Shown here in pieces: positions 34,370-41,839 of a stretch of 64,000 bases of DNA. The notes under the pieces are model-generated. The model ran no database searches. It saw only the letters and a program-made list of their open reading frames with translations, and was not told where the DNA came from. Position 1 is the stretch's first letter; each line of letters opens with the position of its first letter. The stretch covers positions 2,790,001 to 2,854,000 of the forward strand of contig OZ260072.1 in NCBI GenBank assembly GCA_965284315.1, read 5' to 3'. The DNA is from PCRC01 sp017848435 (lineage in GTDB: Bacteria; Pseudomonadota; Gammaproteobacteria; Burkholderiales; Burkholderiaceae_C). Made by a program: the position numbers and the translations under genes.

Positions 34370-34924
34370 TCAGACGCGTTTGCGGTATTCGCCGGTGCGG
34401 GTGTCGATTTCCACGCGGTCGCCCTGGGCCACGAAAATCGGCACGCCGATTTCAAAGCCGGTGGCGATTTTGGCAGGCTTGAGCACCTTGCCCGAGGTGT
34501 CGCCCTTGACGGCGGGTTCGGTCCAGGTGATTTCGCGCTCGACGCTGGTGGGCAGTTCAACCGAGATGGCCTTGCCGTCGTAGAACACCACTTCGACGGC
34601 CATGCCGTCTTCCAGGTAGTTGAGCGCGTCGCCCATGTTCTCGGCTTCCACTTCGTACTGGTTGTATTCGGCGTCCATGCACACGTACATTGGGTCAGCG
34701 AAGTAGGAGTAGGTGCAGTCTTTCTTGTCGAGGATGACCTGGTCCATCTTGTCGTCGGCCTTGAAAACCACTTCGGTGCCGAAGTTGGCAATCAGGCTCT
34801 TGAGCTTCATGCGCACGGTGGCAGAGTTGCGGCCGCCGCGGCTGTATTCGGTTTTGAGCACGACCATTGGGTCTTTGCCGTGCATGATGACGTTACCGGC
34901 ACGGATTTCTTGAGCGATTTTCAT
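34370..34924 (-). CDS. efp: Elongation factor P
   Basis: Relieves ribosome stalling at polyproline. 184 residues, standard length, starting MKIAQEIRAGNVIMHGKDP. The residue at the tip of domain I is Arg32 (SRGGRNS), not the Lys34 of E. coli, so it is the type that is rhamnosylated by EarP, whose gene is next to it in the same direction. ATG 34924 is 91 bases after the earP stop. Closest evidence for the modification type is the Arg32/EarP pair. Confidence 0.97.
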   Translation of the reverse strand: MKIAQEIRAGNVIMHGKDPMVVLKTEYSRGGRNSATVRMKLKSLIANFGTEVVFKADDKMDQVILDKKDCTYSYFADPMYVCMDAEYNQYEVEAENMGDALNYLEDGMAVEVVFYDGKAISVELPTSVEREITWTEPAVKGDTSGKVLKPAKIATGFEIGVPIFVAQGDRVEIDTRTGEYRKRV

Positions 34925-35015
34925 GGCGTTACAGGAGATTAGGCCGCTGGCGCGGCGAGGTGACTGAATGAAGCGGCAACGGGCCGGCCTGATGAATTCA
35001 GCAAAGCCTTGAATT

Positions 35016-36086
35016 TTAACGGTTTTCGGCCACGAACCCCAACAGCTGCGTGGCCAGGTCGTTCTGGGCCAGCAGCCTGTGCCGCCAGTCGGCCAGGCAG
35101 GCGGCCCAATCGGCCCAGTCTGGTGCGGGCAGCGGCGTGTGGCTGACGCCGTTCCAGACCCCATGAAAACTGCGCAGGGAAGCGGGCGCATTCATGGCGT
35201 CCAGGAAGGCATGCAGCTTGGTGCGGTGGGCGTTGTCGTGCTGCGGGTAGATGTGCCAGACCAGCGGCTTGCCAGCCCAGAGGGCGCGCACCAACGAGTC
35301 TTCACCGCGAACGAAGTTGAGATCGCAGGCCCACAACAGGCGGTCGAAGTCGCGTTGGGACAAGGCGGGAAGGTATGAAATTGATAGCGAACTTGCCAGG
35401 TTTTTCCTAGGCTCAAAGGTGATTTGGCCATTAATTTCGGCCTGAACGGCGTGTTGCGGCCTGCCAAAGGCCACCAGCAGCCGCGTGGGTGTGGGGTCAT
35501 TTGCCAGCCAGCGCAGCCAGGCACCCAAGGCGGCGGGCTCGTAACAGAACAACGAGACCAGCCGCTCACCTTGCCAGTCAATGCCTTGTTGGCGCAGCCA
35601 GGCGGTGCGTTCGAATGCCGCCTGTTCTGCCAGCAGAGTGGACTCGCGCAGCAAGCCGCCGGTGCTGGCATTGAAGCCGGGGTAGAAGAAATGCTTGGTC
35701 AAGCCGGCGCCGGGCCCATGAAGCACGGGCGAGGGCAACCTGTGGTTGCGTGCCGCATAAGGCTCCGCCGTCAGGTACTCCAGGTTCAACCAGACGGGTG
35801 GACATGGCGTTTGTGCCATCTGGTTGGCGAAAGCGGCAGGCAGTTCGCAACCAAAAGCTTCCACCACCACGTCGCCGGGTGTTATGGTGACCCAGTCGGT
35901 GTCGTCGTGCCATGGCAAGGGTGTGACGCCAGCACTGCCTTGGGGCGCCATCCAGGGCAGGGCAGACAGGTCGTCGGCCCACAAACGCACGGTGTCCCCC
36001 CGCTGGGCGAGGTCGGCAGCCAGCCGCCAGCACACGCCGATGTCGCCATGGTTGTCGATGACCTTGCAGAAAATATCCCAGCGCAT
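35016..36086 (-). CDS. earP: EF-P arginine rhamnosyltransferase EarP
   Basis: GT-B fold enzyme that transfers rhamnose from dTDP-rhamnose to Arg32 of EF-P. MRWDIFCKVIDNHGDIGVCWRLAADL is the conserved N-terminus, including the Asp that acts as base in characterised EarP. The nucleotide-sugar part includes FVRGEDSLVRALWAGKPLVWHIYPQ. 356 residues from ATG 36086. The AT-rich dispersed element lies at residues 221-238. The donor synthesis genes (rfb) are not in the window. Confidence 0.95.
   Translation of the reverse strand: MRWDIFCKVIDNHGDIGVCWRLAADLAQRGDTVRLWADDLSALPWMAPQGSAGVTPLPWHDDTDWVTITPGDVVVEAFGCELPAAFANQMAQTPCPPVWLNLEYLTAEPYAARNHRLPSPVLHGPGAGLTKHFFYPGFNASTGGLLRESTLLAEQAAFERTAWLRQQGIDWQGERLVSLFCYEPAALGAWLRWLANDPTPTRLLVAFGRPQHAVQAEINGQITFEPRKNLASSLSISYLPALSQRDFDRLLWACDLNFVRGEDSLVRALWAGKPLVWHIYPQHDNAHRTKLHAFLDAMNAPASLRSFHGVWNGVSHTPLPAPDWADWAACLADWRHRLLAQNDLATQLLGFVAENR
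35373..35426 (-). repeat. Dispersed 54-bp AT-rich element, copy 5 (in earP)
   Basis: On the minus strand CAAATCACC, core TTTGAGCC at 35417, core GCTATCAATTTCATAC at 35388, spacing 29. The first six bases are identical to copy 2 in bamB. It encodes FEPRKNLASSLSISY in the EarP linker, in the same frame as copy 3 in hisZ. Confidence 0.72.
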
Positions 36087-36124
36087 GCCCGTCCTTTCAG
36101 CCGGGATTGTCCACAATACAGCCC

Positions 36125-38092
36125 ATGGATTCCGTTCCCGAACCGGCCGCTGTTGCCCCATCTGCCGACGCGCCCCATTCCGTGCAACTTCTCAGCGAGG
36201 TGGCGGCCCTGCCGTCGTTGCCGGGGGTCTACCGTTATTTCGACGCCGACAACCAGCTGCTGTACGTCGGCAAGGCCCGCGACCTGAAGAAACGGGTGTC
36301 GAGCTATTTCCAGAAGAACCACGGGGGCACCCGCATCGGCCACATGGTGGGCAAGATCGTGCGGCTGGAGACCACGGTGGTGCGTTCCGAAGCCGAGGCG
36401 CTGCTGCTGGAAAACAACCTGATCAAGACGTTGAACCCGCGCTTCAACATTCTGTTTCGGGATGACAAAAGCTACCCTTATTTGAAGATCACTGGGCCTG
36501 GTGCGGCCTCGGTTACCGGTGCGCCGGCTTACCCGCGGGTGGCCTATTACCGGGGCGCAGTGGAAAAAAAACACCACTACTTTGGCCCTTACCCGAGTGC
36601 CTGGGCGGTGAAGGAATCCATATTGCTGCTGCAAAAGGTGTTTCGCCTGCGCACCTGTGAAGACACGGTGTTTGCCAACCGCACTCGGCCGTGCCTGCTG
36701 TACCAGATCAAGCGTTGCTCGGGCCCCTGCGTGGGGCACATTGCGCCCGAGGCCTACGCGCAGGACGTGGCCAACGCGGAGGAGTTCCTGCGTGGTGAAA
36801 CACAGGGTGTGCTGTTGGCCCTGGAGGCGCGCATGCGCAGCCACGCAGAACTGCTGGAATTCGAACAAGCGGCGGACATCCGCAACCAGATATCGGCGTT
36901 GTCGCGGGTGCTGCACCAACAGTCGGTGGAGACCGGGGTCGACAAGGACGCCGACATCTTGGCGGTGCAGGTGCAGGGCGGCAAAGCCTGCGTCAACCTG
37001 GCGGTGGTACGCGGTGGCCGGCACTTGGGTGATCGCGCCTATTTCCCGGTGCACGTGGAAGACGCGGCCAGCATCAACCAGGCAGATGAGGCCGAAGAGG
37101 GGGACGACCCCACCGCCAGATCGCCCGTAGAGCAACTGGTTCTGGAAGCGTTCATTGCGCAGCACTACATGGATGTGTTGCCCCCACCCGCACTGATCAC
37201 CAGCACGCCGGTCAGCAAGGTGCTGGTGAGCGCGCTGTCCGGTCAGGCGGGCTACCGCATCAACGCGGTGCACAACCCGCGCGAGCAGCGGCGCATCTGG
37301 CTGGAAATGGCACAAAAGAATGCCGCCATCCAGCTCGCCCGACTGCTGGCGGAAGAGGGTTCGCAGCAGGCCCGCACCCGTGCGCTGGTGACGGCGCTGG
37401 ACATGGCCCCCGACAGTCTGGAGGCGCTGCGCATCGAGTGTTTTGACATCTCGCACACGGCCGGCGAAGCCACGCAGGCCTCGTGTGTGGTGTTTCACAA
37501 CCACAAGCTGCAGAGCAGCGAATACCGCCGTTACAACATTGACGGCATCACACCCGGCGACGACTACGCCGCCATGCGGCAGGTGCTGCTGCGGCGCTAC
37601 AGCAAACTGGCCGAAGCGGCCGCGCACGACCCGGGCAGCAAGGGTATGCCCGACATCGTGCTGATCGACGGCGGCAAAGGCCAGGTGAGCACGGCCCGCA
37701 AGGTGTTCGAGTCGCTCGGGCTCGACCTGTCACGTATCGTTGGTGTGGAGAAAGGCGAGGGCCGAAAGGTGGGGCTGGAGGAGCTGGTGTTTGCCGATGG
37801 GCGCGAGAAAATCTACCTGGGCAAGGACTCTGCCGCGCTGATGCTGGTGGCGCAGATCCGCGACGAAGCCCACCGTTTTGCCATCACTGGCATGCGCGCG
37901 CAACGTGCCAAGGTGCGCACCGGGGGCAGCAAACTCGAAGACATTCCCGGCATTGGCCCCAAAAGACGTGCGAAACTGTTGCAACGGTTTGGCGGCATCC
38001 GGGGTGTGGCGGCTGCAGGTGCCGCTGACATTGCCACTGTAGATGGCATATCCAAAGAACTGGCGGAGGAGATTTACCGTGCGCTTCACTAA
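36125..38092 (+). CDS. uvrC: UvrABC nucleotide excision repair endonuclease subunit UvrC
   Basis: Makes both incisions around DNA lesions. GIY-YIG domain (LPGVYRYFDADNQLLYVGKARDLKKRVSSYF), the UVR motif near residue 250, the RNase H-like domain (VLIDGGKGQVSTARKVFESL) and C-terminal helix-hairpin-helix (LEDIPGIGPKRRAKLLQRFGG). 655 residues from ATG 36125, normal. Divergent from earP with a 38-base gap. Its end overlaps the next gene by 14 bases. Confidence 0.97.
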   Translation: MDSVPEPAAVAPSADAPHSVQLLSEVAALPSLPGVYRYFDADNQLLYVGKARDLKKRVSSYFQKNHGGTRIGHMVGKIVRLETTVVRSEAEALLLENNLIKTLNPRFNILFRDDKSYPYLKITGPGAASVTGAPAYPRVAYYRGAVEKKHHYFGPYPSAWAVKESILLLQKVFRLRTCEDTVFANRTRPCLLYQIKRCSGPCVGHIAPEAYAQDVANAEEFLRGETQGVLLALEARMRSHAELLEFEQAADIRNQISALSRVLHQQSVETGVDKDADILAVQVQGGKACVNLAVVRGGRHLGDRAYFPVHVEDAASINQADEAEEGDDPTARSPVEQLVLEAFIAQHYMDVLPPPALITSTPVSKVLVSALSGQAGYRINAVHNPREQRRIWLEMAQKNAAIQLARLLAEEGSQQARTRALVTALDMAPDSLEALRIECFDISHTAGEATQASCVVFHNHKLQSSEYRRYNIDGITPGDDYAAMRQVLLRRYSKLAEAAAHDPGSKGMPDIVLIDGGKGQVSTARKVFESLGLDLSRIVGVEKGEGRKVGLEELVFADGREKIYLGKDSAALMLVAQIRDEAHRFAITGMRAQRAKVRTGGSKLEDIPGIGPKRRAKLLQRFGGIRGVAAAGAADIATVDGISKELAEEIYRALH

Positions 38093-38558
38093 GTTTGGTT
38101 ACGCATCGGTGCTGACGTTGCTGGCCGGTTGCATTGGCGCGCCAACGCCCTCCGTCAAGCCAACGCCCCCGGCAGGCAGCACCCCACCGGCCAAGGAGCC
38201 CGCCGCTGCGGTGCCTGCGGTCAAGGCCCGCAACTGGGACGATTACCGCCTGACCGCAGCCCACCGCATCGTTCAAGCCAATGTGGCCGACAGTTTCAGC
38301 GGGCCGTTGCCACAGCGTTTGCAGTCCATTCCGGTGTTGCAGGTCCAGCTCAACCGCGACGGCTCCGTCCGCCGCATCGAGGTGCTGCGCACGCCGAAGT
38401 TCGCACCGCAAACGGTCAAGCTGGCCATGGCCGCCGTGCACCAGGCCGCGCCGTTTGGTTCCGTGGCCCACCTGCCGCAACCCTGGCAGTTCAACGAGAC
38501 CTTTCTCTACAACGATGACCTGAAATTCCAGTTGCGGTCACTGGCGGCGGTGGAATAG
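38079..38558 (+). CDS. Putative lipoprotein with TonB-like C-terminal domain
   Basis: 159 residues starting GTG 38079 after GGCGGAGGA at 38061-38069. Lipoprotein signal with lipobox LLAGC near residue 17, Pro-rich linker, then a domain RIVQANVADSFSGPLPQRL...VQLNRDGSVRRIEVLRTPKF that resembles TonB C-terminal folds in spacing (basic, beta-alpha-beta). Located inside the uvrC-pgsA block. I recognise no specific function; an envelope role is inferred. Confidence 0.65.
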   Translation: MRFTKFGYASVLTLLAGCIGAPTPSVKPTPPAGSTPPAKEPAAAVPAVKARNWDDYRLTAAHRIVQANVADSFSGPLPQRLQSIPVLQVQLNRDGSVRRIEVLRTPKFAPQTVKLAMAAVHQAAPFGSVAHLPQPWQFNETFLYNDDLKFQLRSLAAVE

Positions 38559-38593
38559 CCCACCCAACCACCAGACCGTGCCAGAATCACACC

Positions 38594-39160
38594 ATGTTTT
38601 TCACCATCCCAACCCTGATGACGTGGACGCGCATCGTCGCCATCCCGCTCATCGTTGGGGTGTTTTACCTGCCGCTTGAGGAGTCCACCCGCAATGTGAC
38701 CGCGACGCTGATGTTCGTGGTGTTTGCGTTGACCGACTGGCTGGACGGCTTCCTGGCGCGCAAGCTGAACCAGATGTCGTCGTTCGGCGCTTTTCTTGAT
38801 CCCGTCGCCGACAAATTCCTTGTCTGTGCCTCTCTGCTGGTGCTGGTGCACCTTAACCGGGCCGATGTGTTTGTGGCGCTGATCATCATTGGCCGGGAAA
38901 TTGCCATCTCCGCGCTGCGGGAATGGATGGCGCAAATCGGCGCCTCTAAAAGCGTGGCGGTGCACATGCTGGGCAAGGTCAAGACCACGGTCCAGATGGT
39001 GGCGATTCCTTTCCTGCTGTTTGACGGTGTGCTGCTCGGCTGGGTCGACACCGGCGTCTGGGGCACCTGGCTGATCTGGGCGTCTGCGGTGCTGACCGTC
39101 TGGTCGATGGTGTACTACCTGCAAAAAGCCTTGCCGGAAATCCGCGCCCGCGCGAAATGA
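38594..39160 (+). CDS. pgsA: CDP-diacylglycerol--glycerol-3-phosphate 3-phosphatidyltransferase
   Basis: Makes phosphatidylglycerol-phosphate. The CDP-alcohol phosphatidyltransferase motif is perfect: DG(x2)AR(x8)G(x3)D(x3)D in WLDGFLARKLNQMSSFGAF then LDPVADK. Several membrane helices; 188 residues, standard. uvrC next to pgsA is a widespread order in proteobacteria. Its stop overlaps the next ATG. Confidence 0.96.
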   Translation: MFFTIPTLMTWTRIVAIPLIVGVFYLPLEESTRNVTATLMFVVFALTDWLDGFLARKLNQMSSFGAFLDPVADKFLVCASLLVLVHLNRADVFVALIIIGREIAISALREWMAQIGASKSVAVHMLGKVKTTVQMVAIPFLLFDGVLLGWVDTGVWGTWLIWASAVLTVWSMVYYLQKALPEIRARAK

Positions 39161-40047
39161 CGGAGGCACATGAGAACACCGCCTGGGTCCGGGCGATGCC
39201 GCTGGTGTTCGTGCTGATCTGGAGCACCGGCTTCATCGTGGCGCGCTACGGCATGCCCCACGCGCCCCCGATGAAGTTTCTCGCCATGCGTTTTGCGCTC
39301 TCCATTGCCTGCTTCTTGCCCTGGATTGTGCTGGCGCGGGTGCCGTGGCCCAAGACCAGGACGCAGTGGTTGCATCTGTGTGTGACGGGTGTATTGATGC
39401 ATGCAGGCTACCTCGGCGGCGTCTGGGCGGCTGTCAAGGCGGGCATGGGGTCTGGCCTGTCATCGCTGATCGTTGGTTTCCAGCCGGTGTTGACGGCCAT
39501 CTGGCTGTCTTCCATGGGGGGAGTGGTCACACGCCGCCAATGGGTCGGCCTGACGTTGGGCTTTGTTGGCTTGCTTCTGGTGGTTTCGCGCAAATTCGGG
39601 CAGGGTGCTGAGGCGGACTGGTTCAACCTCTCGCTGGCCATTGGCGCGTTGTTCAGCATCACGGTGGGCACGCTGTACCAGAAGCGCTACGTGCAGCCTT
39701 GCGACGTGCGCAGCGCGAGCGCAATCCAGCTGTCCGCCGCGCTGCTGGTGGCCTTGCCGCTGGCCTTGCTGGAGACCGAGGCCATTGCCTGGAGCGGCGA
39801 GATGGCGGCAGCGATGGCCTGGTCGGTTCTGGCACTGACATTGGGGGGCAGTTCGCTGCTGTACCTGCTGATCCAGCGCGGTGCGGCCACGTCGGTGACC
39901 ACCTTGCTGTACTTGGTCCCGCCCACCACCGCGCTGATGGCCTGGATGCTGTTTGACGAGCCGATCACGCTGGTGACGCTTGTTGGCACAGCACTCACCG
40001 CCATTGGGGTCAGCCTGGTGGTGCGCCCACCGGCACGCAACCATTGA
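39157..40047 (+). CDS. EamA/DMT-family transporter
   Basis: About ten hydrophobic segments in two similar halves, beginning LVFVLIWSTGFIVARYGMPH as in many RhaT/EamA proteins. 296 residues. Family members export amino acids or metabolites; the substrate here is not known. Starts in ATGA overlap with pgsA and is followed by the dehydrogenase gene after 13 bases. Confidence 0.88.
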   Translation: MTEAHENTAWVRAMPLVFVLIWSTGFIVARYGMPHAPPMKFLAMRFALSIACFLPWIVLARVPWPKTRTQWLHLCVTGVLMHAGYLGGVWAAVKAGMGSGLSSLIVGFQPVLTAIWLSSMGGVVTRRQWVGLTLGFVGLLLVVSRKFGQGAEADWFNLSLAIGALFSITVGTLYQKRYVQPCDVRSASAIQLSAALLVALPLALLETEAIAWSGEMAAAMAWSVLALTLGGSSLLYLLIQRGAATSVTTLLYLVPPTTALMAWMLFDEPITLVTLVGTALTAIGVSLVVRPPARNH

Positions 40048-40060
40048 AAGAAGATTGACT

Positions 40061-41161
40061 ATGGCGAAACAACGCATTGCCGTCATTGCGGGCGATGGCA
40101 TCGGCAAAGAAGTCATGCCCGAAGGCCTGCGGGTGCTGGACGCGGCCGCCCGCCGTTTTGGCCTGGACCTGCACTTTGACCATTTCGACTTTTCAAGCTG
40201 GGATTACTTCGAGAAGCACGGCAAGATGCTGCCGGACGACTGGAAAGCCCAGATTGGTGGGCATGACGCGATCTACTTCGGTGCTGTTGGCTGGCCGGAG
40301 AAAATCCCTGACCACATTTCACTCTGGGGTTCGTTGTTGCTGTTCCGTCGGGAGTTTGACCAGTACGTGAACCTGCGGCCCGCTCGGCTGATGCCTGGCA
40401 TCGTTGCGCCGGTGGTGCGCCGGGACGGCAGTGCCCGCGTGGCAGGCGAGATCGACATGATGATCGTGCGCGAGAACACCGAGGGAGAGTACTCCAGCAT
40501 CGGCGGCCGGATGTACGAAGGGACCGAGCGCGAGATCGTGATGCAGGAAACCGTGATGTCGCGCATTGGCGTTGACCGCGTGCTCAAGTTCGCTTTCGAG
40601 TTGGCCCAGTCCCGCCCCAAGAAACACCTGACCAGCGCGACCAAGTCCAATGGCATAGCGATCACCATGCCGTACTGGGACGAGCGTGTTGCGGCCATGG
40701 CCGCCAACTACCCTGAAGTCCATGTCGACAAATTCCACATCGACATCCTCACAGCACATTTTGTTCAGCGCCCGGACCACTTTGACGTGGTGGTCGCCAG
40801 CAACCTGTTTGGCGACATCCTGAGTGATCTGGGCCCTGCCTGTACTGGCACGATTGGCATTGCACCCAGCGCCAACCTCAACCCCGACCGGCGTTTTCCA
40901 TCGCTGTTCGAGCCCGTGCATGGTTCAGCCCCCGACATTGCCGGAAAAGGGCTGGCGAACCCGATTGGCCAAATCTGGTGCGGTGCCATGATGTTGGAAT
41001 TCCTGGGTTTCAAAGACGCTCACGATGCGGTCCTGGCGGCCATCGAGGTGGTATTGAGCCCCCAAAGTGGTGCGCCACGAACACCTGACCTGGGTGGCCA
41101 TGCCAGCACCGCCGATGTTGGTCGCGCGATTGCGGCCGCTGTGACCTCGGCGACGCCATAA
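40061..41161 (+). CDS. Tartrate/D-malate type decarboxylating dehydrogenase (LeuB superfamily)
   Basis: NAD-dependent beta-decarboxylating dehydrogenase. The family motifs are IAVIAGDGIGKEV, IVRENTEGEYSSIGGR, the Mn-binding SNLFGDILSDLGP and LFEPVHGSAPDIAGKGLANP. The FDHFDFSSWDYFEKHGKM N-terminal region and 366-residue length fit tartrate dehydrogenase/D-malate dehydrogenase (TtuC/DmlA) rather than LeuB. Substrate preference is inferred. The EamA gene just upstream may be a co-transcribed carrier. Confidence 0.85.
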   Translation: MAKQRIAVIAGDGIGKEVMPEGLRVLDAAARRFGLDLHFDHFDFSSWDYFEKHGKMLPDDWKAQIGGHDAIYFGAVGWPEKIPDHISLWGSLLLFRREFDQYVNLRPARLMPGIVAPVVRRDGSARVAGEIDMMIVRENTEGEYSSIGGRMYEGTEREIVMQETVMSRIGVDRVLKFAFELAQSRPKKHLTSATKSNGIAITMPYWDERVAAMAANYPEVHVDKFHIDILTAHFVQRPDHFDVVVASNLFGDILSDLGPACTGTIGIAPSANLNPDRRFPSLFEPVHGSAPDIAGKGLANPIGQIWCGAMMLEFLGFKDAHDAVLAAIEVVLSPQSGAPRTPDLGGHASTADVGRAIAAAVTSATP

Positions 41162-41259
41162 CAGGTTGTTGCCGGTGTTAATTGGTGCGCCATGTTTGCT
41201 GATGGCATGGGAAAACCGACTAGAATTTGCCCCTTGCATGGACGAGGCTGACGCCTGTG

Positions 41260-41288
41260 TTGACAGGGGGAAGTTCCATCGTTGTAAT
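41260..41288 (+). promoter_or_regulatory. hupB promoter
   Basis: TTGACA (41260-41265), 17-base spacer, TGTAAT (41283-41288), a near-consensus sigma-70 promoter 125 bases before hupB. A second weaker -10 (TAGAAT, 41221) lies upstream. The strong box fits a highly expressed gene. Confidence 0.75.
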
Positions 41289-41412
41289 AACACACGCATC
41301 GGCGATGCCGCACCCAGTTTTGTCCTGAAAACCGGATGTTCATAATGCCCTACGATCCGTTTTTCAGCGTTCAGCGCACGACCACCAACTATTCCTGAAT
41401 GAGGGGACCCCT

Positions 41413-41685
41413 GTGAATAAAACCGAACTCATCGAGCACATTGCCAAGCACGCCGATATCTCCAAGGCCGCGGCCACCCGCGCCCTCGAGTCCACCATCG
41501 GCGCGGTCAAGACCACGCTGAAAAAAGGCGGCTCGGTGTCACTCGTTGGGTTTGGTACCTTCGCCGTAGGCAAACGCGCAGCGCGCAGTGGCCGCAACCC
41601 GCGTACCGGTGCAGCGATTAAAATCAAGGCTGCCAAAGTGCCGAAGTTCCGTCCAGGCAAAGCCCTGAAAGATGCTTTGAATTGA
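41413..41685 (+). CDS. hupB: Nucleoid-associated HU-family DNA-binding protein
   Basis: Histone-like protein that bends and compacts DNA. 90 residues from GTG 41413 (MNKTELIEHIAKHADISKAA), with GFGTFAVGKRAARSGRNP, the DNA-binding arm including the Pro-tip and IKAAKVPKFRPGKALKDALN, the standard C-terminus. GGGGAC lies just before the start. It is followed within 13 bases by tRNA-Val. Confidence 0.97.
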   Translation: MNKTELIEHIAKHADISKAAATRALESTIGAVKTTLKKGGSVSLVGFGTFAVGKRAARSGRNPRTGAAIKIKAAKVPKFRPGKALKDALN

Positions 41686-41698
41686 CTCTGTTTCGGTG

Positions 41699-41774
41699 GG
41701 GTGCTTAGCTCAGTTGGTAGAGCAGCGCCCTTACACGGCGTAGGTCGGCGGTTCGAGCCCGTCAGCACCCACCA
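41699..41774 (+). tRNA. tRNA-Val (UAC anticodon)
   Basis: 76 bases with full cloverleaf: acceptor GGGTGCT / AGCACCC, D-arm GCTCAGTTGGTAGAGC, anticodon loop CTTACAC with TAC at 41732-41734, T-arm GTTCGAGCC and encoded CCA. Reads GUN valine codons. Confidence 0.95.
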
Positions 41775-41790
41775 ACCCACCACGGTAGCC

Positions 41791-41817
41791 AGGCGAACAC
41801 AACAGTTCGCCTTTTTT
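41791..41817 (+). terminator. Rho-independent terminator after tRNA-Val
   Basis: AGGCGAAC (41791-41798) and GTTCGCCT (41805-41812) form an 8-base stem with a 6-base loop, followed by TTTTT. Terminates the hupB-tRNA-Val transcript; the ppiD-like gene begins 23 bases on. Confidence 0.85.
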
Positions 41818-41839
41818 GTTTTGCGACAGAAAGTTTTGC

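Noticed and set aside
40650..40680. ATAGC stretch in the tartrate dehydrogenase gene
   Set aside because: The residues (SNGIAITMPYWD) are conserved in the LeuB family, so the match is coincidence.
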